NCBI GenBank assembly: GCA_023630585.1
Contig: CM042540.1
Coordinates: 15,871,574-15,935,573 of the forward strand
Reading direction: 5' to 3'
Source of the DNA: Cranoglanis bouderius
Lineage: Eukaryota > Chordata > Actinopteri > Siluriformes > Cranoglanididae
Length of the DNA stretch: 64,000 nt
Below, piece after piece: positions 53,173-63,633 of the stretch (positions are counted from its first letter, which is position 1; each line of letters opens with the position of its first letter). The position numbers and the translations under genes are program-made. A model generated the notes under the pieces. That model did not search any database. It saw only the letters and a program-made list of their open reading frames with translations, and was not told where the DNA came from.

Positions 53173-54446
53173 GTTGCCGACGAGGCAGAAAGGAGGCAGG
53201 ATGTGATCGGGTTGTGGAGGTTGAGGATCCTTGCTGTGGAGACATCAGCTTTGTGATTTTTCGATCCAGGACGATAAGAAAGGGTGAACCGAAAGCATGC
53301 AAAAAACAAAGACCAATGGGCTTGACGGGGATTTAAATGTTTAGCAGTATGTAGATATTCTAAGTTCTTGTGATCAGTGTAAATAATAAATGGGTGCTCT
53401 GCCCCTTCTAGCCAATGTCGCCATTCCTCTAAAGCTAACTTGATAGCTAAGAGTTCGCGATCCCCCACATCATAGTTTCTCTCGGCCTGAGATAATTTTC
53501 TCGAAAAGAAAGCTACTGGGTGAAGTTTGGGTTTTTCCCCTAGGCGCTGCGACAGAATAGCTCCTACTCCAGCCTCGGAGGCATCCACCTCCACTACGAA
53601 GGGATGAGAGGGGTCAGGGTGTTTGAGTATAGGTGCCATGGTGAACGCCGTTTTGAGCTGGGAGAAAGCCCTCTCGGCCTCTTGGCTCCATATGAGACGG
53701 CAGGGCCCTCCCCACAGTAAGGCTGTAAGAGGCAGGGCAATGGAGCTAAATCCCCGGATAAAACGCCTGTAGAAGTTGGCAAACCCCAGAAAGCTTTGTA
53801 GCTCTTTGATGGTAGTCGGCGTGGGCCACTGTGTTACCGCCGTGACCTTACTGGTGTCCATGGCTACCCCCTTGGGGTTGATCACATACCCTAGAAAGGT
53901 CATGGTGTCTTTGTGAAATTCACATTTTTCAGCCTTGACGTAGAGCTGGTTTTCCAGGAGACGTGAGAGAACTTGATGGACTTGGGCCACATGTGTTGCA
54001 TATGTGGGGGAGTAAACTAGAATGTCATCAATATAGCCGATGACAAATTTACCTAACATGTCCCTCAGTACATCGTTAATTAAACACTGGAAGACCGAGG
54101 GCGCATTAGTTAGCCCATACAGCATAACGAGGTACTCATAGTGCCCAGTAGCTGTGCTGAAGGCGGTTTTCCACTCGTCCCCTTCTCGTATACGGACGAG
54201 GTTGTAAGCAGTACGCAGGTCTAATTTTGTGAAATAGTGGGTCTCATGTAATTGTTCTAGGGCTGAGGGGATGAGTGGAAGGGGATACGGGTATTTTACG
54301 GACGCTCGGTTAAGACCTCGATAATGGATACATGGCCTAAGGCCCCCTCCCTTCTTAGCCACGAAAAAGAAGCTTGCCACTGCCGGGGAAGTGGAGTGAT
54401 GGATATACCCTTGTTGGAGTGCCTCCTGAATGTATTCAGACATCAC
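53157..54446 (-). pseudogene. Reverse transcriptase and RNase H of the chromovirus
   Basis: A 429-residue open frame. RT: FFFVAKKGGGLRPCIHYRGL N (Asp to His in the usual IDYRGLN), TKLDLRTAYNLVRIREGDEW (motif A), YGLTNAPSVFQCLINDVLR (motif B), GYIDDILVYSPT (YIDD). RNase H: FVVEVDASEAGVGAILSQRL, DRELLAIKLALEEWRHWLEG, IIYTDHKNLEYL and KADVSTA. Before it a frameshift near 54470 separates the RT from the upstream linker (DLLLGMTHLP). Confidence 0.93.
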
Positions 54447-54465
54447 TTTTTGTTCCGCTTGGGAT

Positions 54466-55062
54466 AATGGGTAAATGTGTCATACCTAGTAGGAGGTCTA
54501 TCGCGCAGTCATAGGGACGATGGGGCAGCAGACCACTAGCCTTGGTTTTGCTGAATACTTCCATGAGGTCTTGATATTCAGCGGGTATCGGAACTGTAGG
54601 CGTACTCTCGGGGCTTTCTATGGTAGTAGTCGCAACTGTAAGTGTGAGTGTGTTGAGGCAGTGTTGCCGGCAGAAAGGTGACCAGCTTGTGATTTGATGG
54701 TCCGCCCAGGAAATCTGAGGGTCATGTCACTCCATCCATGGTAATCCCAAGATGATGGAGTAATGTGCGGAATTTGCGACCCAGAAAGTCATATCCTCAT
54801 TATGGAGTGCACTGACTCGAAGCCCCAGGGTGTGCGTGTAGTGAGTGACATCGCCGATGGGTATGCCATCGATAGCTTGGACACTGAGTGGTTGGGGTAA
54901 GGGACAGGTGCTTAGGCCAAGCTGACGCACGATCCCCTCATCTATGAAGTTGCCTGCCGCCCCGGAGTCGAGCATGGCTGTAAAGAGAGTGCAAGAACCT
55001 GAGTGTTCAAGGATGACAGGTAACGTGAAAGCATGTGAAACAGCATCAGGAATCTTACTCAC
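54466..55062 (-). pseudogene. Aspartic protease and linker of the chromovirus
   Basis: The frame 54727-55062 contains TAMLDSGAAGNFIDEGIVRQ, with DSGA the protease active-site word, and SIILGLPWME, the second conserved segment. The linker toward RT (EYQDLMEVFSKTKASGLLPH RPYDCAIDLL) continues past a stop. It would mature the gag-pol polyprotein. Confidence 0.88.
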
Positions 55063-55083
55063 CGGGTCTGAGCGGGTGTGTGG

Positions 55084-55941
55084 TTAGCCTCTCGCCGGGG
55101 TTACACTTGAGGGGCGGATTGGGCAGGAGTGGAGGAGGTGGACAGCTTGGCCGCAGTAGAGGCATAGGTTTTCCCGGTGTCTCCTCTCCTTTTCACCGCT
55201 GTCAAGCTTGGCATGGCTGATTTGCATGGGCTCCGTAGTGGCAGGGAGTCTGGTCGGTTCGGTGCGATGAGGCTGCAGACCACGGCTGTGTAGCAGTTGG
55301 TCGAGCTGTATAGCGAGGTCAATCAATGCGTCGAGTGTGAGGGGTTCATCGCAACACGCCATTTCAGTTAATATGGCAGGATTGAGGCCCTGACGAAAGA
55401 CGACTTTCAATGCCACATCATTCCAGCCACTGCCCACGGCGATTGTTCGAAAATCCAAGGTGTATTCCGCCATGTGAAGTGAACCTTGTCGTAGCGTGCG
55501 TAGCCGCTACCCGACTTCCTGGTGGTCGGGAGCGTGATCAAACACTCGAGGGAACATGGCGATGAACATTTCGTATGAGGTGACTGCTTCTCCGCCTCGC
55601 TCATGCACCACCGCAGCCCACCTTAGTGCTTTGCCCATTAACAGTGATATGAAACGGGCTATGTTTTCATTGTCCGACATTTCTCCACAGCAGTCAAAAT
55701 ACAAAGAGCATTGCAAGATAAATCCCTTACACAGTCCAGGATCGCTGGTGTATTTCTCCGGTATGGGCATAGGTATATGAGGTGTGTGCACAAGATCCGG
55801 TGCGACATGCTGTGTAGCTGTAGCCGCTGCTTGCGAGAGGAGTTGCAGGTTCTGGTCCATTTCGCCCAAACGCTGTTGTTGAGCGCTAAGTATCTGGCCA
55901 TGGGCCGTAATCGCCTGGCGGATTTCCTCCGTTGCATCCAT
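55084..55941 (-). pseudogene. Gag of the chromovirus, one in-frame stop
   Basis: The frame starts MDATEEIRQAITAHGQILSA (55941) and contains a capsid part (YFDCCGEMSDNENIARFISL LMGKALRWAAVVH). A TAG at 55507-55509 interrupts it, after which the same frame continues (MAEYTLDFRTIAVGSGWNDV) to a CCHC zinc knuckle, CLYCGQAVHLLHSC (C-x2-C-x4-H-x4-C). Removing neither stop nor shift, the protein is truncated before the knuckle. The zinc knuckle sits where the 18161 element instead has a C6H2 finger. Confidence 0.9.
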
Positions 55942-55947
55942 GTTGGG

Positions 55948-55956
55948 CGAAGTATT
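55948..55956 (-). promoter_or_regulatory. Putative self-priming primer binding site of the chromovirus
   Basis: On the element strand the LTR is followed by one G and then AATACTTCGCCC. AATACTTCG is complementary to CGAAGTATT in the 3' LTR just downstream of its TATA box (plus-strand 51459-51467). The same geometry is seen at 19034-19045. Confidence 0.62.
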
Positions 55957-55957
55957 C

Positions 55958-56409
55958 TGTTACAACACCGAAGGAGAGCTGGATACAGTTGCGGTGATAA
56001 AATACGTCACTTTATTTCGAACACATACAAAGAAAGGAAACAGGTCAACAGCAATGTTTAGGGCTAATCCAAAACCTGGCAGGGTGCAAAAATCTAGACA
56101 GTCAGTTCTTTCAAAACACTTAGGCAAGTCGCTAAAATTAAACAACATCGGTAGTGTACCCAAAATATCACAAAGAACAGACTTTAAAGGGCTCAGGCAA
56201 AAATCATTATCCAGAAAAATACTTGTGACTGTGAGCGTGGGAATGTGTGAGTGTTCTGGGTGTTGTAGTCCCTGGTGGCCATATCTGTAGGCCGCCGAGC
56301 TTGCTGGGATGTGTAGTGCGGGGTGTGTGCATGTGAGTTGGTGGCGGCCATGTTCGTGGGCCGCAGAGAGTTCTGGGAAATGGAGTCGCGCTTCTGGTGC
56401 GACCTAACA
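55958..56409 (-). repeat. 5' LTR of the chromovirus, with a promoter deletion
   Basis: Matches the 3' LTR except that the stretch equivalent to 51386-51543, including the predicted start site, is missing. The joint reads AAAAATACTTGTGACTGTGA. Confidence 0.9.
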
Positions 56410-56699
56410 GATTTAATTATTAAGATTATTAAGTCATCTTTGCTCTACAACATTTGTTTGCATGTGCCTAAAACTTTTGCACAGTACTGTATATGTGGGC
56501 AATTTCAATACAACCACCTCAGATAATGTTCCACAGCATTATATTGCACAAAACAACTGCACATTATCCCAATTATAATCTGTCTATAGTCTATCCCAAT
56601 TATACTGTTGCTGCCACCCATCTTTAGATCCTTACATTTATAGTGAATCAGCTTTAAAAATGAAAGAAACGAAACAGAAGCGCACGCTTGGATTCAAAG

Positions 56700-57760
56700 C
56701 ACATTTTTAAAGGAGACAAGAGTTTTAAAGCGTGCCCGCATTATCTACCAGAATATGTAGTGAAACTTAGCTGTTTGGGTTCATTTGATATATTCTCCAC
56801 CATTTTATGTAAGTAAAAATTAGTTGTTAAATTGAACTATCTTTATTCTCCTCCGAAGATGTCAGAGAGATTAACAGATCAGCTCCAAAGGGGAAATTTG
56901 GCTAATTTAGTATTGCTGACCAACTATTCGTCCAGCGATAAGTTGAAACTAATGTATTCATTAATTATGCATTAGATATTACTTCCGTGGCCACCGGCAA
57001 TAATATCCTAAACATAGTGAAATATTATTTAAAGAGCATGTAGCAGAATCGCAATTCAAGGCAATAGACACTTGTAAGCAATAAGAACACGTATATTTAA
57101 GAACAGACGATACTTTATTGAACTACTCTATGACACAGAAACTAATCTAATATATAAAACACATGCATGCACGCACACACACACACGCATACATAAACAG
57201 GTGATGATGAAGAGTGAATGAAGTTCCGAGTCTCTAGCATTGCATGCTATTTCACAGACCATGATCTGAATGAACCATCAACTTATTAAGTTATCTTCAC
57301 TTCCTTTAGAAGGGCTCAACTTATTATAGACACCAGATTACCTAGATTCTGGGGTATTGCGCTTGCCTTAGCTGTGTTGAAGGGATTTCCTCGTTACGTC
57401 GAGGTGTCGTCAGCGGTCTGGTGGTGAGATGCATCTTGGAAGACCAATCGGAATGCTGAGTGGAATGAAGGTGGGAGGCTTTAAAAGCAGGCGGCAGCTC
57501 TCGCTGGGTCTCCAGGCCGAGGTAAATGTATTCTGATCTCCCCGATGTTGATTGGCTCTGGAGACCCTCCGCCGACCCCGTCCTTTGAAGCGTGCCAAGA
57601 AGCAAGAGACATGAGAGAGAGCGAAGCAAGCGACGACCCAAAACTTGTGTTCTTAGGATTTTAACACTTCCTGGGCTAGTCCAGCCCAGAGTGCTTCCTC
57701 CCATCAATATTGTCTTTGGGCGGGGTGTTAGCCAGATTCTCCACCTATTATGCTAATCAG
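56700..57760 (-). repeat. LTR-like dispersed repeat, copy C
   Basis: Weak relation to copies A and B: TTCCGTGGCCACCGG then AAAGAGCATGTAGCAGAATC and ACAGACGATACTTTATTGAA occur in the same order as TTCTGGCCAGGAAGG, AAGCATGTAGCGAGG in copy B and ACAGACGATCCAGTG in reversed copy A. Only the 56980-57120 part is convincing. Confidence 0.35.
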
Positions 57761-58478
57761 CCCCTTGTCCATGTGGATGAGTGGTTCCACACTCTTCAAT
57801 GATGAGTGGATTATTAAGTGGATTATTTGTCCTGAAACTTTGCATGTACATATCAGAACAATCTACACAAATTTCCTTACTCTTATGATTTAGGAAATCA
57901 CTCAATGAACACATACATACCAAACAAGACATGTTTGACTATACTTAAAGTACATTACTAATATTTAAAACACAATGATCCTCCTAGGGCTACTACACTA
58001 ATACATGATTAAATGGAATTAAGTGGCAACTTAATGGTGATACACATGAAGAAAATAGAACAACACATGGTAGGACATAGGTGATTGCAGTTGTTCCAAG
58101 ATATATTAATTCCCACAGTTGTTGCTCCTGGTAGGCGTCGATTGTGGAATGTGTGAGTCCTTGTGTAGACTTGTGGAATTGTGTAATGTGTAATCTTTGT
58201 GACTGAGCGAAAAGGTCTCTCCTTTCTTCCAGAATTTATTGGCCTTACTGGTCTGGCCCAAAAGGCCTAAATCACTGCATTTGAGAGCAGTTTCTGTGGT
58301 CGAGAGGATTCAGCCCTGGGTCAGGGAGGCCTTTAACGCTTGCCGTGTTGGTTGAGATAAGGCAGATGCACATGCTGGATTTACGTGGCTCCTGGGTGTC
58401 TGGGGTGGATTCCTTGTTTTATGGCTCCCTGAGTGGAGACATTTTGGTCCAGAGTTTCTTGTGGGTTCTCTGGCTGAG
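57761..58478. other. Intergenic or LTR-like, nothing certain
   Basis: No coding motif. Contains TG-rich phrases around 58140-58200. Confidence 0.35.
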
Positions 58479-58540
58479 AAGGGGTCCTTGACACCCTTGA
58501 CATCAGGAAATGTCCATCACAACCATTGAGCCAACCTGTG
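58479..58540. repeat. 62-bp inverted repeat, left arm
   Basis: By eye an exact reverse complement of 59513-59574 over 62 bp (core word GACATCAGGAAATGTCCATC). The arms are about 970 bp apart. Confidence 0.9.
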
Positions 58541-58639
58541 GTCTCTGGCTTGTTTTATTTCTTCTGGTTATAATTGTGTGAATTATATGATGCTTCTTGT
58601 GCTGAGGCGTTACACATTATATTTTTATACTTTTAAAAA

Positions 58640-58795
58640 TACTTTTAAATCCTTCCTTTTCTTCCTTTTTCTAACTGTATACAAGTAAATTCTGGTCTAT
58701 GTAAATTTATTTTATGTCAGGGACAGTTGTAAAAAGCATTTCACTACACGTCGTACTGTGTATGGTTGTGTGTGTGACAACTAAAATTTGAATTT
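58640..58795 (+). mobile_element. LINE 3' tail
   Basis: CATTTCACTACACGTCGTAC, then TGTGTGTGACAACTAAAATT TGAATTTG, resembles the 3' end of Rex1-like LINEs of fish, with the terminal TTTGAA repeats. No coding part is attached. Confidence 0.5.
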
Positions 58796-58799
58796 GTAT

Positions 58800-60130
58800 T
58801 TGAAAGTATGACCTAGGTCTTGATGATCCTCTTAGACTGGTCATTTGATTGGAGGTGAAAGCCAGAGGAAAGGCTTACAGAGGCCAACATGAGCTGGCAG
58901 ATTCATCTTGGTAAAAATTGACACCTCAAACTGCCTTAAATCTGCAGCATTTCAAACATGGTGGACACGAGTGGCAGGGGGTGGTTCTCCACAAAGAAGA
59001 ACCCCACCCCCTTTGGGGTGGACAGGTGAATGGAACTTGTGGCTAAAGAGCCTTGAATTTACTCCTCCATAGCTGCCCATTCAGGAAGAGACAGGGCAAA
59101 CAGCCTTCCCCAGGAGGGTGAGTTTCCTAGGAGGAGGTTGAAGGCACAATCATATACTCAATGAGGAGGCAGGACCTGGGCCTTTCTTTCAGTGAAGACC
59201 TCTCGAAGGTCCCAATATTCTCTTGAGACCAGCTAGAGATACCGTTCCGATGGAGGTCCAAATGAACATTCTCCTGGTATGGAGCATTGACCCCTTAAGC
59301 ATACCCACTCGCATTATGGAACCCAAGCCACCACTGAGTGGGAGGACCAAACGATTCGGGGGTTGTGCTGAGCCAGCCAGGGAAATTCCAGTATCATTCA
59401 TAATTGGTGGGTCTGGGTGAGGTACAGCACAACCCTCCCCACATGCAGTGTGGGTGTCCATGTGCTGTGTGTGTCTGGTCCTACAGTAAGTGACCGCCCA
59501 TCCAAGAATTGGCACAGGTTGGCTCAATGGTTGTGATGGACATTTCCTGATGTCAAGGGTGTCAAGGACCCCTTCTGCTTCAGCTCCTAGTTGGGTAGTC
59601 AGACCATTGGGTATTACCCAAATGCATCGGTTCAGGGTGTTTGGCATCAGATCATGGTCCTGCTGGTGTAATGAGATGGGGGGATCTCAGATGGCCAACT
59701 CATAGAGGGCCTCTAGAGTGGGTGGTGGGTCTTGGGTAGTGAGCTCATCTTTGAGGCTCTCACTAAGTCCCTGCTGGTACTTTGCTATGTTATACTGCCA
59801 CCGTATAATCACCTTATAGTCAGCCACTGACCTGCTCCCCTTTCAGATGGGGTGCTGCTTCCAGGTCACTCTCTGGATTATAAAAGGTCCATTGCAGGGC
59901 CTCAGTGTACTGGCGACTGAGGCACAGCTTTCTGACCCCTGTTCCCAGAATGGAGTAGCCCATGACAGCACCTGTCCCGTCAACAGGGACGTCATGAAAG
60001 CCACCTTGGCCCTTTCTGAGGGGAATAGGGAGGGTTGATGTTTAAAGTCTAAAGAACACTGCAGTAGAAAACCTCTGCAGCATCCTGGATCCCCTCCAAA
60101 CCTCTCATGGTTTGGTAGCTAGGAGTGGGG
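58800..60130 (-). pseudogene. Decayed Ty3/gypsy gag and RT start
   Basis: Gag-like phrases on the minus strand: ALSERAKVAFMTSLLTGQVL SWAT near 59990, then SVADYKVIIRWQYNIAKYQQ GLSESLKDELTTQDPPPTLE ALYELAI near 59720-59830, followed by a stop. Near 58950-59000 the phrase PLPLVSTMFEMLQ resembles the RT word PLPL-x-x-x-x-EQL of gypsy elements, and a linker precedes it. Multiple stops and shifts throughout. No LTR was recognised. Confidence 0.6.
59513..59574. repeat. 62-bp inverted repeat, right arm
   Basis: Reverse complement of 58479-58540. It lies inside the decayed gypsy segment, between the gag and RT remnants. Confidence 0.9.
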
Positions 60131-60354
60131 GGCATTACTGTGGCCACACTATTTCTTGCAACAACTGCTCATGGTTCTCTATGTAAAAAAGGTAATATAT
60201 TGATTTTGTAATGAGAACAAATCAAACCACTGCAATATCAACACACTGTTGGTGTCAAATTAAAATTGTGCCCATGCTACATCAGCATTTTTATGAGACT
60301 CTGAAGGGCCATAATCAAAGTCTAAAATTTTACTTTTCATATTTAACATATTCC

Positions 60355-61600
60355 AGTTGTATAATGTAACAAAGTACTAATACTTGGTTACAGTACTTAA
60401 GTATTGTTTGGGAGAATCTGTACTTTACTTGTTTTTATATTTCTATCAACTTTCACTTTTACTCCACTACATTTCCCCTAAGCATCTTCGTTACTACAAA
60501 ATAAAATTGGAAGAACACAAACCGCAAACAAGCAGATTTGATGAATCAGTGGTCCGGTGCTTGCAAGTTAGATCACTGGTTAAATCCCATTACACAAGTG
60601 CAAACAAGTGCTCTCAAAGCCGCGGTTAAGTTTCAATTTCCACTCCAGCCTAGGAGTTCCACTCGACAATAATGACAATATTAGTTATTAGCAAACAGCC
60701 CAATTCTCTTGGGCTATCAGTTTTCTTGGTAGTTGGGTTTTACTGTTGACCTCTCTCTCTCCAGTTCATCCATCAGTTCGGTTCAGTTTAATGTCTGCAG
60801 CGCCATGGCAGTGTCCAAATAAAATAAAAAAATTACAAAACGCACTTCACCCCAGACTACACTAAAGTGAACCCATGCATAATAGGCATAAAAAAAATAT
60901 CACAGCACTGTTTGCAGCAGTGAGTTCTCGGTTGCCCATGGTGGGTTAAATGACTGTAAAAGACATGTTGAGGTGAGTTTAATAGGTGTCATTCATCCAT
61001 TAGCATAGCTAATGTTATTTTAACTAGCTGCTATAAGGAGCTACTGTACTGATGTCTAAGTACATATTTTTGCAGGTTGGGATGTTTGTATTAGTTGAAA
61101 TTAAAACTTAACACAATTTTGTTGCTCAAACTGTGTATAGTACAATATTAAAGTTCTGCCATACTGCAGAAGACAAATGGTCAGCCATATGGTGAGTTGT
61201 TTACTCTGAAGGTTTTGCAATTTGGCAAATTTAATGACATGTTGCCCCTGACAAAGCTGCTAGAGACTGAGCTCTTTGTTCCTTTCAAAAGCTTCAGTTT
61301 GAAGACTTTGTTTTGTAGGCTCCATTTTTAAGGTGATATATATGCTTAAAAAGAATAAACTTTTTGTATTAACAGCATTTACTTGTACTTTTATTTTCAA
61401 TACTTAAGTACTTTTAATATTAAAAATACTTTTCATGCTTAACTACAATAAATATCAGATACTTTAAGACTTTTACTCAAGTAATATTCTAAAAGGTGAC
61501 TTTAACTTTTTTCAATGACTACTGAAGTCATTTGCTGGTAAGATATCTGTACTTTTACTCAAATGTGGCTTTCAGGTACCTCATCCACCACTGACATATT
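60355..61600. mobile_element. Non-autonomous DNA element with TACTT-rich ends
   Basis: The left part (TAACAAAGTACTAATACTTG, TTCACTTTTACTCCACTACA) and right part (ACTTGTACTTTTATTTTCAA TACTTAAGTAC, CTGTACTTTTACTCAAATG, ending in CATCCACCACTG) are of the kind found in common fish hAT-like non-autonomous elements. The 60490-61360 interior has no transposase. Boundaries are approximate. Confidence 0.45.
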
Positions 61601-63633
61601 CTATTGACTAACACCAATAAAATATAGGCTCTGAAATTAGAATAGTATATTTCTAGGAAAAAGATGTCTAACAGAAACTATTAAAGTGTATGCACTATTG
61701 GGTAAGAAAATTTATTATACTGCTTATAATAAAGTTTTTTTTTGTGAATGTATTCCTTTGTTTAATCACATTTTATTGGATATCAGCTGCTGTGATGAGA
61801 AACTGTCATGGACTCCATGGACAATTCCTCCCCAGACCACTAGAGGGCACTCTCACTCACATTTTTGAACAACTTATTTTGTTGCCTTCCCCATAGAGTG
61901 GTGCAGGAATAAGTCCTAAAACCCAGAAATGAGTTAGCATTTTAGCACTTCAGGTTCTATCGTCCTGAAATCAATGTTTTTTTTGAATAGCTCAAGATAT
62001 TTTGATGTTTTATTCTACAACATAAAATACATCAGTAATACACCACTTGCAATTTTGTTAAGCTTTTACATGTCTTGAAAAAGGTGGTTGCTAAAAAGTG
62101 GCTAAATGGGACTACAGAGGTTGTCGGGGACATTAAACGTCATCACGCCTAACAGGAAAACTCATGTACTACATGCGACCATGGTGTAGTTCATTTATAG
62201 TTTACCTTTAGCTTTCTACTTTTTTCTGGCTATTGTATTTAGGCTTCAAAATTCATAAAAGTTGTGTTCATTTGTGAAGATTATCTTGAACAAAACTTGT
62301 AAGAATCATACAGTTTTGTTGGTCACAGTGCATATTTTGTGCAATAATCCAAAAGCCTGTTGGATTTTTGTCGAGGGAACTAGGGTGATGCTAACTTCTG
62401 GGTTGGCCTACAAAAATCCATGAAGCACTCTATTTCCTGCACACCTGTTTTGTATTTCCCCATTATCTTACCCTATTTAAGTTCCGTGTTTTGCCTCTTG
62501 GTTTGTTGGAGCTTGTGTTTGCATGCATGGTTGGATTAGTTATTGTTTGCACTGTATATAGTTTTGTTTTCTAGTATAAGTTTTCCTAGCCTTGCCTAGC
62601 TTTATCCTAGCCTTTATTGTTCTATTTTTATTTTTTTTGTTCTTTTCCCCTGTGCTTTGTCTGGTTTGAAAGCTCCTCACCAGATTACTACACTGTAAGG
62701 ACAGAGATTGTCTCATTATAACTAAATATTTTCTTGTTTTAAGGGTATGTTGTTGTTGTTGTTTTTTTTTTAATAATGAGACACATTGCAAACTAAAGTA
62801 AATTGTATACTGTAGTCAGTGCTTGGGTTGAGGAGGGATGCGGGGGATGACATCCCCCTTGTTGAAAAAAGTGACAAAAAGCATCACCTCTGTAAAACCA
62901 CCATCCCCCCTTATCAGGCCCTTTAGATTAATAGTGTTGTGTATTATGTAAAACTTATCATGCAAATGAAATATTAAAATTCTCTATGTATGATATTTTA
63001 TTAACTATAACTAACGGCGATTGGCCAATCAGAACTCAGTATTCCAACAAGCTGCACACAAGGTCACACAATTTTTGTCAGTTTCGCGCTCTTCAAAAAT
63101 GGCCAAGAGAACGGTGCAAGGACATTGGACTTTTGACGTTCTTTAAAAAAAAAACAGAACAGAAGGTAAGATATTGCTATGACTAGTGTTTCAGGACATT
63201 CCGTGACATAATATTAGAAAGTGTAACCAAGCGTTCATATAGTGTTCACCGAAACACTTAGAAATTAGAAAAACAATAAACAATAGCCATCCGAACTCTT
63301 CTCAACTTTATTAGGCGCAACACATGTATAGGACAAACCCTGTTTAAAAAAGGCACTCAAGCGCACAGTGCGCATGCACATTCACCCATCTACGGCAAGC
63401 CCTGAGGGGAAAAAATACACCGCACACACATGCACACAATGAGTGCAAAGACACCCAGGGTTACCACAACCTAACTACACTCAAAAATTAAGTCTGTTAC
63501 ATATGTCCCCCCTTTCAAAATAAACGTCCCCATTTATATTTAAGAAAAACAATGAGATGTGCACAATGAAACACAAAGCTCAGTATAAGGCACCCTCTTG
63601 TTTGTTTGTTTTTTTGTTTGTTTTTAACAACAG
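61601..63633. other. Intergenic, no gene recognised
   Basis: AT-rich sequence with short homopolymer runs (62765-62773, 63141-63152). A (TTTG)n-like tract at 63599-63625 directly precedes the LTR start at 63634. Confidence 0.45.

Larger units (their letters stand above)
51119..56409 (-). mobile_element. Chromodomain Ty3/gypsy retrotransposon (chromovirus), full-length but decayed
   Basis: LTRs at 51119-51728 (610 bp) and 55958-56409 (452 bp), both TGTTAC...CTAACA, differ by an approximately 158-bp deletion and a number of substitutions, so this insertion is older than that at 18161. Minus-strand order: gag, protease, RT-RNase H, integrase, chromodomain. The flanks AATTT and GATTT look like a target duplication with one change. 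The C-rich run at 51730-51745 is the polypurine tract on the element strand. Frameshifts and one in-frame stop separate the genes. The chromodomain and integrase place it among vertebrate sushi-like chromoviruses. Confidence 0.93.
50655..56490. mobile_element. Tc1/mariner-type MITE split by the chromovirus at 51119-56409
   Basis: The left end CAGTACTGTGCAAAAGTTTT (50657 on) has its inverted partner at about 56470-56489 (AAAACTTTTGCACAGTACTG, followed by TA). The interior halves 50677-51118 and 56410-56465 flank the LTR element. The left flank reads CA, not TA, perhaps by mutation. No transposase is visible. Confidence 0.78.
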
